Assembly (NCBI GenBank): GCA_937872315.1
Contig: CALMST010000252.1
Location: 1-64,000 of the forward strand
DNA: 64,000 bases
DNA from: an uncultured Ignavibacteria bacterium
GTDB lineage: Bacteria; Bacteroidota; Ignavibacteria; Tepidaquicellales; Tepidaquicellaceae
Direction: 5' to 3'
The notes under the pieces were generated by a model. That model had not been told where the DNA came from. It was given only the letters and a program-made list of their open reading frames with translations, and made no database searches. Shown piece by piece: positions 17,049 to 26,253 of the stretch; the first letter of the stretch is position 1, and every line of letters begins with the position of its first letter. Both the position numbers and the translations under genes were made by a program.

Positions 17049-19343
17049 ATGAAAAAGTTAAAATATTTACCAATTGTAATAATATCGGCATTTGTATTGT
17101 ATGCTCTTGGATTCAGTATCATGGAAGGCGGATTTACCAACGTTACTTTGCAGGAAATACAATTCAAGCCTAGTGATTCTCTTGCGCTTGGAAGAGATAA
17201 ATCAAATCTTCTGGATGATTCAGTTTCTTTTGTCGCCAGAGTCGTAGCACCGCCAAGAGTTTCACCAGCTAACAATGATTTCAGAACAATGATGAGAGGT
17301 TCAAACAGCTGGACATGTTATGTACAGGATACAGCTAACGGGGTGTTCGGAGGTATTGTAATCCGCCAGGGTTCCAGAGGACCGCAGACAGCCATAGATC
17401 TTCTTGATACAGGAGCCATTATAAGAGTTCAGGGTGTAATTCAGGAATTCGGTTCTACAGCAAGTAATAATTATGCCAATACGCTTACACAACTTGCTCT
17501 GGATACGGCAAATGGTTATACTGTATCCATTCTTGGAAATTCCCCAAAGAGACCTGATCCAAAACAGGTTCAAATTACTGATTTTGCCATCGGAGATTAT
17601 CCAAATGGCGGAACTATCAATTATGTTGACGGAGAAAAATATGAAGGAATGTATGTCGAGATCAGAAATGTAACTACAGCTGCAGGGATCGGTAACAGAC
17701 AGCCTTTCAGTATTGTAGATGAAAACGGAAACAGAATGTATATGAGAGATTTCTCTAACTGGTTCTCGGCTTCACCGTCAGGTGATACCTTAAGACCATG
17801 GACAGCTCCATCTATCGGAACATTTGTAAATTCCATCAGAGGAGTTATTATCAATGCTAATAATGAGGGTGCATTCGGAACACAACTTCCTTATGTGATC
17901 GTACCGATCTATCCTAACGATCTCAGTCTTGGAAATGCAACTCCGATTCTTTCCAGTCCAATAAGAAATCCGGGAGTTCCTACTCCGTCAGACAGTGTAA
18001 CCGTAACAGTTACGGCTACTGATCCGGGTGATTCACCTGTGACTATTCAGAACATGTCTGTATTATACAGATTCAACGGAGGAGCATTCACAAGTAAAAA
18101 CATGGATCTTGTCGCTGGAAATATTTATTCTACAAAAATGCCTCCGGCTTCACTTGGAACAACAGTTGAATATTTTATCCGCGCAGAAGATAATCAGAAC
18201 GGAATAAAATTATTACCTTCCGATACTTCAAGATCAAAACTTTTTTATATTGTAAGAACAAACGATTCGATGAGTATTCAGGATGTTCAGTACTGCCCGA
18301 ATAACGGAGGAAGATCAGCTTATGAAGGTTATGATGTAAGAGGTCTTGAAGGAATTGTAACTGCTGACACATCTGATATTCCGGGAATCAACTTTACGAG
18401 TTCTGCCGGAAACCAGACATCTCCAAGAAGAGTATACATCCAAAACGGAACCGGTGAATACAGCGGAATTTGGGTAGCAGGCGGACCAACAGATGCATTG
18501 CGTAAAGGTGATAAAGTAAGAGTAAAAGGAACCGTTGAAGAAAATTTCGGATGTACAAGAATTAACATTGTCACTCCTTCCAATATTGTATTGATCTCCT
18601 CAGGAAACACTCAGCCGCCGGCTGAAATTCTGAGCACAGGGCAGATCCCGAATTCAGCACAGGATGGTGACATAGAAGTGGAAAAATGGGAAAGTGTTTA
18701 CATAAGATTTAATACCGAAGTTGATATCAATTGTATCAATGCCGGTACCGGAATCTCATGTACAACTTCCGAACCACTCATTGATACAGTTTTCAGAAGA
18801 AATTACGGCGAGATACTTGTTGCAGACGGATCAGAAATCGATGCAAGAATTGAGCTTCAGGATGGAAATCATAATTATTCAAATAACTGGGACGGTCAGG
18901 GAAGTGTATCTCCTAACATACTTCTTACCAAAAATGACAAGATCTCTTATATAGAAGGTATTTTGTATTTTTCATTCAGTAATTATAAACTGACACCCAG
19001 AAAGAATGTTGATTTCGGAACAGTTACTCCGGTCGGAATTTCAAGTAATGGAATTGAATTAGTGAATGATTATGCTTTAATGCAGAATTATCCAAATCCT
19101 TTTAATCCGTCCACCAAGATCAACTTTAATATTCCTGTTTCCGGAAATGTAACTCTTAAGATTTATGATATGATCGGAAGAGAAGTCTCTCAGCTTGTTA
19201 ACAGCTTTGTTGCAGCAGGAAGTTATTCAGTTAATTTTGACGGAAGTAATTTATCAAGCGGTATTTATTTCTATAAGATTGAAGCAAATAATGCATCAGG
19301 AAAAAATTTCGTAAGCACCAAGAGAATGGTTCTTGTAAAATAA
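17049..19343 (+). CDS. Secreted multidomain OB-fold protein with T9SS sorting domain
   Basis: A 764-aa protein with an N-terminal signal anchor (residues 5-25). Two regions resemble the OB-fold-like domains found next to extracellular nucleases (DUF5689/YhcR-like). One is at about residues 55-180 ('SFVARVVAPPRV' ... 'AIIRVQGVIQEFG'), the other at about 420-520 ('GLEGIVTADTSD' ... 'KGDKVRVKGTVEENFG'). An Ig-like segment lies between them (~300-390). The last ~85 residues are a T9SS type A sorting domain (MQNYPNPFNPSTKINFNIP). No catalytic domain is visible, so it may be a binding or scaffold protein. It follows the 14818 gene by 107 bp and is closed by a terminator. Confidence 0.8.
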   Translation: MKKLKYLPIVIISAFVLYALGFSIMEGGFTNVTLQEIQFKPSDSLALGRDKSNLLDDSVSFVARVVAPPRVSPANNDFRTMMRGSNSWTCYVQDTANGVFGGIVIRQGSRGPQTAIDLLDTGAIIRVQGVIQEFGSTASNNYANTLTQLALDTANGYTVSILGNSPKRPDPKQVQITDFAIGDYPNGGTINYVDGEKYEGMYVEIRNVTTAAGIGNRQPFSIVDENGNRMYMRDFSNWFSASPSGDTLRPWTAPSIGTFVNSIRGVIINANNEGAFGTQLPYVIVPIYPNDLSLGNATPILSSPIRNPGVPTPSDSVTVTVTATDPGDSPVTIQNMSVLYRFNGGAFTSKNMDLVAGNIYSTKMPPASLGTTVEYFIRAEDNQNGIKLLPSDTSRSKLFYIVRTNDSMSIQDVQYCPNNGGRSAYEGYDVRGLEGIVTADTSDIPGINFTSSAGNQTSPRRVYIQNGTGEYSGIWVAGGPTDALRKGDKVRVKGTVEENFGCTRINIVTPSNIVLISSGNTQPPAEILSTGQIPNSAQDGDIEVEKWESVYIRFNTEVDINCINAGTGISCTTSEPLIDTVFRRNYGEILVADGSEIDARIELQDGNHNYSNNWDGQGSVSPNILLTKNDKISYIEGILYFSFSNYKLTPRKNVDFGTVTPVGISSNGIELVNDYALMQNYPNPFNPSTKINFNIPVSGNVTLKIYDMIGREVSQLVNSFVAAGSYSVNFDGSNLSSGIYFYKIEANNASGKNFVSTKRMVLVK

Positions 19344-19351
19344 AATTTAAT

Positions 19352-19391
19352 AACATACTCAGGGGAATTAATAATTGCCCCTGAGCATGTT
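19352..19391 (+). terminator. Terminator after the OB-fold T9SS gene
   Basis: The core CTCAGGGG (19358-19365) pairs with CCCCTGAG (19378-19385), extended by AACAT/ATGTT on the outside. The loop is AT-rich and TTTGTTTTT follows. Confidence 0.8.
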
Positions 19392-19739
19392 TGTTTTTAA
19401 AGTTTCTGAATGTTAAAACATACTGATATTCGATTAATAATAACAAATCAGATCAGTAAACTACTTTTCATTTGAGTTTATTTAACTTCATTTAATTAGT
19501 TTTCGAATTCAGGAATAAGATAATATAAACATCCCCGGTAATTGTAACCGTAGTTAATAATAATACGGAATTAGATTTGATATAAAGTTTACAAGGATTA
19601 ATATGTTCTTTTAAAATTCATATAATCCGGTTTTCACATTTTTAAAATCAATGTTTTAATAAAATTCATTTAAGTAGCAGAATATATTTATTGTAAAATG
19701 ATTTACTATACTAATTTTCTGTTTCTTATAAAATAATAC
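19392..19739. other. AT-rich gap before the lipoprotein gene
   Basis: About 350 bp with no gene. Only short weak inverted repeats (around 19535-19572) are visible. It probably contains the promoter of the 19740 gene and the following block, but I could not assign -10 and -35 type elements. Confidence 0.45.
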
Positions 19740-21089
19740 ATGATCAGAGCATTATTACTTATTATAATCACAACAGCGGGAATTTATTTTTATTCCTGCA
19801 GCGACCCCACAAGCGGCAATGTCGAAAATCTACCGCCTGATACATATCTTTCTTTGTTTCCCGACAGCACTATAGCCCCGGGATCAACTCTAAAAAGAAT
19901 CAACTGGTGGGGAGACGATCCTGACGGTTTGATCAGAGGTTTTTTTATTTCATTTGATTCAGTTAGCTGGGGTTATACTACAAAAAATGACAGCACTTTT
20001 TTGCTTTCGATAACCGGAAATGACAGTACATTCAGATTTTTTGTCGCTGCAGTTGATGATGAAGGTTTAATTGACCCTACACCGGCTACAAATTTATACC
20101 CTGTGCTGAATACACCTCCTTCAGTTACCTTTAATCAGGGAACCGAGCTGCCTGATACGACTTTTCCAATAGCTTCATTCAGATGGACAGGTACTGATCC
20201 GGACGGAAATGAAACGATCAGATATTATCAGTATTCAATGAATGATACGCTTAATTTCAGAAGGATATCAGGTACAACAAGTCTCCTTACACTTACTCAG
20301 GATAGCGGACTGGTTATAAATTCAGAAAATATATTTTATTTAAGAGCAGAAGATAATGCGGGAGCCCTGAGTCCTATTATAAGAATGCCGGATACTTCGG
20401 CTACCTGGTATGTAAGGCCAAACACTTCAAAGATACTGATGATCAGGGATCTGCCGGCCAATGATCTTCCAATTGCAACTCCTTATTTTGAAAATGCCTT
20501 TGATACAATTCATTATGACATATTTGATATCAAGTCAAATAACGGATCTTTAATACCAAATATAATTAATCCGATGTTTATTGAGACATTGAAATTATAT
20601 GATATTGTATTCTGGACAGGAGGGAATAATTCTGTTTCTTCAGCGGCAAATTTTGATCTTGCAAGACAGTCTCTTCCCTTTTACATACAAAGCGGCGGCA
20701 AAGTATTTTTTGCATCAGGTTTTCAGGGAGTTAATACACAGATCGAACCCGGATATATTAACTTTGCACCGATAGACAGTGTCACAAGTTGTTCAATTCC
20801 ATTTGTTAATACAAATCTTATAAACTCGGATATGAGTTATCCGGTGATAGGATCCAGCTCATTTGTTTTAGGGCTGAAAGGATTAATGGTTTCTACGGCG
20901 ACTGTCATATACAAACTTTATTCAAATTCAGGCTGCTTTGATACAATTAATGTGGGGATAAAAGATCTGCCTCCGCCCAGCAGTCCGAAAGTCATCTATT
21001 TTGCAATACCAATTTATTCTTATAATAATGATCCCGTTGCATCAAAGGAGTTATTCAGAGAGATATTTATAAATGAGTTTGGATATTAG
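19740..21089 (+). CDS. Lipoprotein with Ig/fibronectin-like domains
   Basis: A 449-aa protein with a lipoprotein signal: hydrophobic residues 4-18, then SCS with the lipid-modified cysteine at residue 20. Residues ~30-225 hold two Ig/FN3-like domains with repeated 'WWGDDPDG', 'FRWTGTDPDGNE' and 'VDDEGLIDPTPATN' motifs. The C-terminal half has 'KILMIRDL', 'YDIVFWTGGNNSV' and 'SLPFYIQSGGKVFFASGF', similar to glutamine-amidotransferase-like (ThuA-type) folds, but no catalytic triad could be assigned. Membrane-anchored, probably periplasm- or surface-facing. It precedes the TonB receptor by 182 bp in the same direction. Confidence 0.72.
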   Translation: MIRALLLIIITTAGIYFYSCSDPTSGNVENLPPDTYLSLFPDSTIAPGSTLKRINWWGDDPDGLIRGFFISFDSVSWGYTTKNDSTFLLSITGNDSTFRFFVAAVDDEGLIDPTPATNLYPVLNTPPSVTFNQGTELPDTTFPIASFRWTGTDPDGNETIRYYQYSMNDTLNFRRISGTTSLLTLTQDSGLVINSENIFYLRAEDNAGALSPIIRMPDTSATWYVRPNTSKILMIRDLPANDLPIATPYFENAFDTIHYDIFDIKSNNGSLIPNIINPMFIETLKLYDIVFWTGGNNSVSSAANFDLARQSLPFYIQSGGKVFFASGFQGVNTQIEPGYINFAPIDSVTSCSIPFVNTNLINSDMSYPVIGSSSFVLGLKGLMVSTATVIYKLYSNSGCFDTINVGIKDLPPPSSPKVIYFAIPIYSYNNDPVASKELFREIFINEFGY

Positions 21090-21271
21090 ATTCAAACATT
21101 CTTAGATCCGTTTCATAAAGATTAGCAATAATCATTATTCATTATTTGTTATTTTAAAATGGTTTTACTGATCATTCAAATTTTTAACGAACTGAAAAAT
21201 ATACATTAAATTATGATAAACGGTCAGAGCAATTACAGCCCAGAATTCTTTATATTAAAAGTTTAAGATAT

Positions 21272-24088
21272 ATGAAAAAAATTTTTACTGCATTATTATT
21301 TCTGATATTATTTAATTCAGCTAATCTTTATTCTCAGGATAATTTCGGATCTATAAGCGGGATCGTAACAGATTCCTCCGGGATACCACTTGACGGTGTA
21401 ATACTTAAACTGGTAGGAACTTATCTTGGAGCAATTTCCGATATTGAAGGATCTTACAATATACAGGAAATAGAGCCTGGAAATTACACTCTGAGAGTTG
21501 AAACAGAAGGATTTAAAACTGTAGAATATACAGATCTGAACATAGCAGCAAAACAGGAAAAGAAATTTAACATTATTTTAAAATCCACGTCGTTTACTGT
21601 TGATCAGGAAATAGAAGTCGTAGGTGACAGACCGTTAATGGATATCGAACAGACCAGCAGTAATCACATTGTCACGAGCGATGACATCAGTAAATCCATT
21701 GTATCAAATGTTACTGATATTGTAACCCAGCAGGCAGGTGTTGTTCAGGATGACAACGAGATACATATCAGAGGGGGAAGGAATTATGAGAATTCATATC
21801 TGATAGACGGAGTATCCGTGCAGGATCCTTTATCCGGAACCGGTTACGGATTGCAGCTGTCAGCAAATTCTCTTGAAGAAGTGGAAGTTATTACAGGAGG
21901 TTATAATGCAGAATATGGCCAGGCAACAAGCGGTGTTGTGAATGTAAGAACCAAGGAAGGTAAATATGATAACGTTAATTTTTATATGTCTTATCTCAGA
22001 GATAATTTCGGAACGGGAAAGAATTCAGGAACAAGTTTTAATACCGATGTAGTTGAAATGAATCTAAGCGGACCCGAACCTATCACAAAGTATTTACTGA
22101 ATGCGCTTAACATTAAAACTCCGGGAGAAATAACTTTATTCGGTAGTTTTTTCATGGGATTATCTGACGGTTTTTATGTAAATGAAGGCGGGCAGAAAGC
22201 CAGTCAGGTTTACTCTTCTACTTTTGGCGGAACGAAATTTGCTCCGAGACAGGATAATGCCTGGTACTGGCTTGGAAAATTAACTTGGCGGATGAATGAG
22301 ACCATGAAACTTGCTTATTCATATAATCAGTCTGTCTCTATCAATCAGAATTCATCTACGCTTCAGACAAATCTTGAATATCAGGAACCTTCACCGGGAT
22401 ATCAGTATGATTTTCAATACATTTTAGATAACGCACTTACATACACTCAAAACAGTAATTTTAATACAATTAACTGGAGTCAGACCACCAGTCCTAAAAG
22501 TTTTTATGAAATAAAACTGAACAAATTCTTTACTACCTTAAGAGTTGATGCCAATGGAAAAAACTGGGATGAATATCAGGAACCGATAGATGTAACGCGA
22601 CCTCCGTTTCAGTATTATTATATAGACAGTTTAAGAACAGGACTGATTCCCGGAGACGGATTTTATGATGTAGGAAATCCTCCAACATGGCATGACCATT
22701 ATGTGGAGGAATATTCTGGAAGGATAGATTACGTTTATAACTTCAGTCCGAAGAACAGGCTGAAAGCCGGAATAGAAGCAAGTTTTCAGAACATGCAGCT
22801 TATAGATATTTATCAGCCCTGGATTGAGCCGCTTGGATTAAATAATGATTTCTATCAGGTATATCCTGCATTTGGAAATATTTACGGGCAGCAGAGTCTG
22901 ACTTTTAAAGGAATGATCCTGAATTACGGATTGAGACTTGATTACTGGTTCCCCGGAAAGTATGTGGATGATGCAGTTGCAAATCCGGATGTAACCACAA
23001 TACCTGACAGGACAAGGGAACAATATTATGAAGATACTTACAATATATTCGGTCAGAGAGCGAAACTTAATTTCTCGCCAAGAATAGGTATTTCTCACCC
23101 GGTCACAAATAATCAAACCTTGTTTTTCTCATACGGACATTTTTCCAAAAGACCAAAACCGCAGTTCGTTTATGCCAAGCTTACTCCGGAATCTGCCCAG
23201 TCAACATTTCAGAAATTCGGAAATCCAAATCTGAATCCTGAAACAACAGTAGCTTATGAACTGGGTATCAGAAATCAATTCACCAATGATGATGTATTTA
23301 CGGTGACTGCTTATTATAAGAACATTTATGATTATGTAGCCACAAGATCCATAAGAATTAACAGCGGACGTCTTATCGGACAATCTTTTATTACTTACTT
23401 TAATCAGGATTATGCAAGATTAAGGGGTGTTGAGATCGAATATAAGAAAAGAATAAGTGACTGGTTCAACGGTAAATTCAATTTCACTTATGCAATTGCA
23501 ACGGGTAAGAGCTCAACTTCGGATCTGGGTTATTTAGTTGCCTCTACAGGAGCTTCTGAGACTTTGAATGAAATATATCTCTCATGGGATAAGCCTTTTC
23601 AGGCAAGCGCGAATTTATACTTCAACATAACAAAAGGTAAAGGCTTGTTTGGTTTCGGAAGAAATATACTCGATGATCTGAGCATTAAATCAAGGATATT
23701 TTTTCAATCAGGAAAAAGATATACACCTCAGACTCAGGTCGGAACTTTACCAAACGGCAGACCTGAATACAGATCTGATCTTGATAATATAAACGGCGCT
23801 ATAGGTTCAGACTGGTTCTGGGTTGACCTGGATATTGACAAATACTTCTATGTAAATTCTCTGGAATTTGTTGTTAATCTGTCAATAGATAACTTATTCA
23901 ATAATCTTAATTCAACAATTATCAATCCTGTAACTGGTACAGCTTATCAGTACGGAGACCCGACACCAAATTATATAAATGATCCATTGTATCCGGATCT
24001 CCAGGCTCCGATCACGCCATATCCTTATAATCCGTCAAGATATCTTGCACCGACGAATATTAAGTTTGGATTATCAATTAAATATTAA
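21272..24088 (+). CDS. TonB-dependent outer-membrane receptor with carboxypeptidase-regulatory-like domain
   Basis: A 938-aa protein. Signal peptide; residues ~25-105 are a CarboxypepD-reg-like domain (GSISGIVTDSSGIPLDGVIL ... GNYTLRVETEGFKTVEY). The plug domain (~125-235) follows, with 'HIRGGRNYENSYLIDGVSV' and 'YNAEYGQATSGVVNVRT'. The 22-stranded barrel runs to the C-terminal 'FGLSIKY', which ends in an aromatic residue. It resembles SusC-family and Oar-like receptors but has no SusD partner next to it; instead it is followed by PorV/Q-like and NHL lipoprotein genes. The substrate cannot be predicted from sequence. Confidence 0.9.
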   Translation: MKKIFTALLFLILFNSANLYSQDNFGSISGIVTDSSGIPLDGVILKLVGTYLGAISDIEGSYNIQEIEPGNYTLRVETEGFKTVEYTDLNIAAKQEKKFNIILKSTSFTVDQEIEVVGDRPLMDIEQTSSNHIVTSDDISKSIVSNVTDIVTQQAGVVQDDNEIHIRGGRNYENSYLIDGVSVQDPLSGTGYGLQLSANSLEEVEVITGGYNAEYGQATSGVVNVRTKEGKYDNVNFYMSYLRDNFGTGKNSGTSFNTDVVEMNLSGPEPITKYLLNALNIKTPGEITLFGSFFMGLSDGFYVNEGGQKASQVYSSTFGGTKFAPRQDNAWYWLGKLTWRMNETMKLAYSYNQSVSINQNSSTLQTNLEYQEPSPGYQYDFQYILDNALTYTQNSNFNTINWSQTTSPKSFYEIKLNKFFTTLRVDANGKNWDEYQEPIDVTRPPFQYYYIDSLRTGLIPGDGFYDVGNPPTWHDHYVEEYSGRIDYVYNFSPKNRLKAGIEASFQNMQLIDIYQPWIEPLGLNNDFYQVYPAFGNIYGQQSLTFKGMILNYGLRLDYWFPGKYVDDAVANPDVTTIPDRTREQYYEDTYNIFGQRAKLNFSPRIGISHPVTNNQTLFFSYGHFSKRPKPQFVYAKLTPESAQSTFQKFGNPNLNPETTVAYELGIRNQFTNDDVFTVTAYYKNIYDYVATRSIRINSGRLIGQSFITYFNQDYARLRGVEIEYKKRISDWFNGKFNFTYAIATGKSSTSDLGYLVASTGASETLNEIYLSWDKPFQASANLYFNITKGKGLFGFGRNILDDLSIKSRIFFQSGKRYTPQTQVGTLPNGRPEYRSDLDNINGAIGSDWFWVDLDIDKYFYVNSLEFVVNLSIDNLFNNLNSTIINPVTGTAYQYGDPTPNYINDPLYPDLQAPITPYPYNPSRYLAPTNIKFGLSIKY

Positions 24089-24141
24089 GGATTAAAAATT
24101 TTAAAACAATTTTATAATTATAAACAGGTTTACTGGATCAA

Positions 24142-25167
24142 ATGATTTTTAATAACAGAAATAATTTAAACAAAATCAGGAAAATACTTTTTAGTATGGT
24201 GGTAATTCTGATGTTCAATTCCGGGATATCATTCGCCCAGCTGTTTCCCAATCTGGGAGGCCAGCGATCCGGTACCACTTCGTTGCAGTTTCTAAAGATA
24301 GGAACTTCAGCAAGGGCTACAGGAATGGCCGAATCTTTTGTAGCTGTTTCAGATGACATAACATCTCTTTACTGGAATCCTGCAGGGCTTGTGTCTTTTA
24401 AAGAAAACGGAATTACAGCATCATACACACAATGGTTTGTTGATACGAAATTAATGAACTTCGGGGCAGTATATCATCTTGATGCCAACAATGCTCTAGG
24501 GATAAATGTAACTTCACTCAGCACGGAAGACATGAAAGTTACCACGGAATATCAGCCAAACGGAACGGGTGCATATTTCAGATTTTCAGATCTTTCCTTC
24601 GGACTTTCTTATGCCAGACAAATGACTGAGCAGTTTTCGTTCGGTGCCACTATAAAATATGTAAATGAAAATCTTGGTGAACTTCAGATGGAAGGTGTAC
24701 TTGGTGATCTCGCTACATTTTACAGAACCGGTCTCGGGACTTCAAGATTTGCAATCATGATCTCAAATTTCGGCGGGCAGATCAGTCCTGTCGGCCAGGT
24801 AACTCTTGTAAATGGTTCGACAGCATCTTCATTCCAGAAGTTTCCGCCGCCGACAAATTTCCAGCTTGGATTTGCAATGGAGCCCTGGATGAATAAAGAA
24901 AATCGCCTGACTACTTCTATTCAGCTTAACAGTCCGACCGATAATGCCGAGAATCTTGCATTCGGCGTAGAGTATGCTTATAAGAATTTTCTGTTTTTCA
25001 GAGGCGGTTTTAAAGTCAATGTCGATGATGAAAATTTTTCAGGCGGTTTAGGTTTCAATGTGCCGATATCATTTGCATATGCGCAGTTTGACTATTCACT
25101 TTCAAATTACAGCCAGCTCGGCTTAGCTCAGAGATTGACGGTAAATGTCTTATTTCCGAATAAATAG
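24142..25167 (+). CDS. PorV/PorQ family outer-membrane protein (T9SS-associated)
   Basis: A 341-aa protein with a signal peptide (cleavage near SFAQ). It is a FadL-like barrel with the PorV/PorQ start 'GTTSLQFLKIGTSARATG' and 'ESFVAVSDDITSLYWNPAGL'. PorV is the T9SS shuttle that carries cargo from the translocon to the attachment complex; PorQ is a related attachment-complex part. Several copies occur per genome in this group, so the exact paralogue is uncertain. It lies 53 bp behind the TonB receptor and 11 bp before the NHL lipoprotein, clearly one operon. Confidence 0.85.
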   Translation: MIFNNRNNLNKIRKILFSMVVILMFNSGISFAQLFPNLGGQRSGTTSLQFLKIGTSARATGMAESFVAVSDDITSLYWNPAGLVSFKENGITASYTQWFVDTKLMNFGAVYHLDANNALGINVTSLSTEDMKVTTEYQPNGTGAYFRFSDLSFGLSYARQMTEQFSFGATIKYVNENLGELQMEGVLGDLATFYRTGLGTSRFAIMISNFGGQISPVGQVTLVNGSTASSFQKFPPPTNFQLGFAMEPWMNKENRLTTSIQLNSPTDNAENLAFGVEYAYKNFLFFRGGFKVNVDDENFSGGLGFNVPISFAYAQFDYSLSNYSQLGLAQRLTVNVLFPNK

Positions 25168-25178
25168 AAAATAACTTT

Positions 25179-26252
25179 ATGAAATATATTATAATACTTT
25201 TTACTATATCTTTATTCACACTATCCTCCTGCACGGATAAAACGGATTTATCTCAGTTCCCTCTTACGGGTGAAGGCGGAGTTCCGTCACTGGACAGTGC
25301 GACTTATGTTCAGCAGGAACCAATATGGACAGGATACAATGAACCGAGAGCAATACTTCTTGGAAGGGAACCTTTAGTATATATTGCTGACACTAAAAAT
25401 GACCGTATCGTTCAGCTTGATCTTTCAGGTGCTGAAATTGGAAGCCTCGGAATAAGACGTCCTGTAGCTATTGCCCAGGATTATAATTATGATCTGCTGG
25501 TAATCGGCGATTCAATACTGCCAATTACAAATGACACAATAAACTTTTTATACAGGATAAAACTTGTGCCGGTAAACGGATTTTTATCACAGGCTTCACT
25601 TATACCATTAATGGGTAGTAACTACCCTACACCTCTGACAAGTAATAAAAGAAAATTTTCAGGGGTTGGAGTTTTTGCGGATAACGGATATATTCTGACA
25701 AGACGTGGTCCTGATAATACAAGTTCTCTAGATCCTGACAATGCTTTGCTTAAAGTGTATGGTGTGGATTCTGTTACCTCGGTGACATCACTGAGCGGAT
25801 TTCAGGTTACAGGCAACGGAGTATATTCAATTGACATGATGTCTGCGATCACGACATTTAATAATGAGTTAACTGATTTTATAATTACCAGAAATTCCGA
25901 AGGATTTGGTTTTAAAGTTCTATGGTTTGTCTATGATCAGTTGAAAGGCACTTATAATCCGAAATTTGTTCCATCAGAAAATGTTGATATTTTAAGTGTA
26001 CAGATAGGTACACCGGTAGGCATTACAGTTGATAATAATAAGAACATATATGTAGTAGATGATTCTAAAGACTCTCTCTATAAATATACCAGTCTTGGTA
26101 AACTAAAAAGCGAATCATTCGGCGGACCCGGTTCCGGTACAAAGCAGCTCAACATGCCTGCCGGAGTCTCATTTTTTGACAAGGTTCTGTACATAGCTGA
26201 TACCGGAAATAACAGAATTGTCAGATACAAATTATCCACGGATTTAAATTAA
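25179..26252 (+). CDS. NHL-repeat lipoprotein
   Basis: A 357-aa protein with a lipobox (LFTLSSC, Cys18 lipidated). NHL-type beta-propeller repeats are visible ('GREPLVYIADTKNDRIVQLD', 'PVGITVDNNKNIYVVDDSKD', 'PAGVSFFDKVLYIADTGNNR'), probably forming a six-bladed propeller used for protein or ligand binding. It lies between the PorV/Q-like gene and a multipass membrane protein whose TTG start follows only 1 bp after this stop codon, so the three are probably translated together. Confidence 0.83.
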   Translation: MKYIIILFTISLFTLSSCTDKTDLSQFPLTGEGGVPSLDSATYVQQEPIWTGYNEPRAILLGREPLVYIADTKNDRIVQLDLSGAEIGSLGIRRPVAIAQDYNYDLLVIGDSILPITNDTINFLYRIKLVPVNGFLSQASLIPLMGSNYPTPLTSNKRKFSGVGVFADNGYILTRRGPDNTSSLDPDNALLKVYGVDSVTSVTSLSGFQVTGNGVYSIDMMSAITTFNNELTDFIITRNSEGFGFKVLWFVYDQLKGTYNPKFVPSENVDILSVQIGTPVGITVDNNKNIYVVDDSKDSLYKYTSLGKLKSESFGGPGSGTKQLNMPAGVSFFDKVLYIADTGNNRIVRYKLSTDLN

Positions 26253-26253
26253 A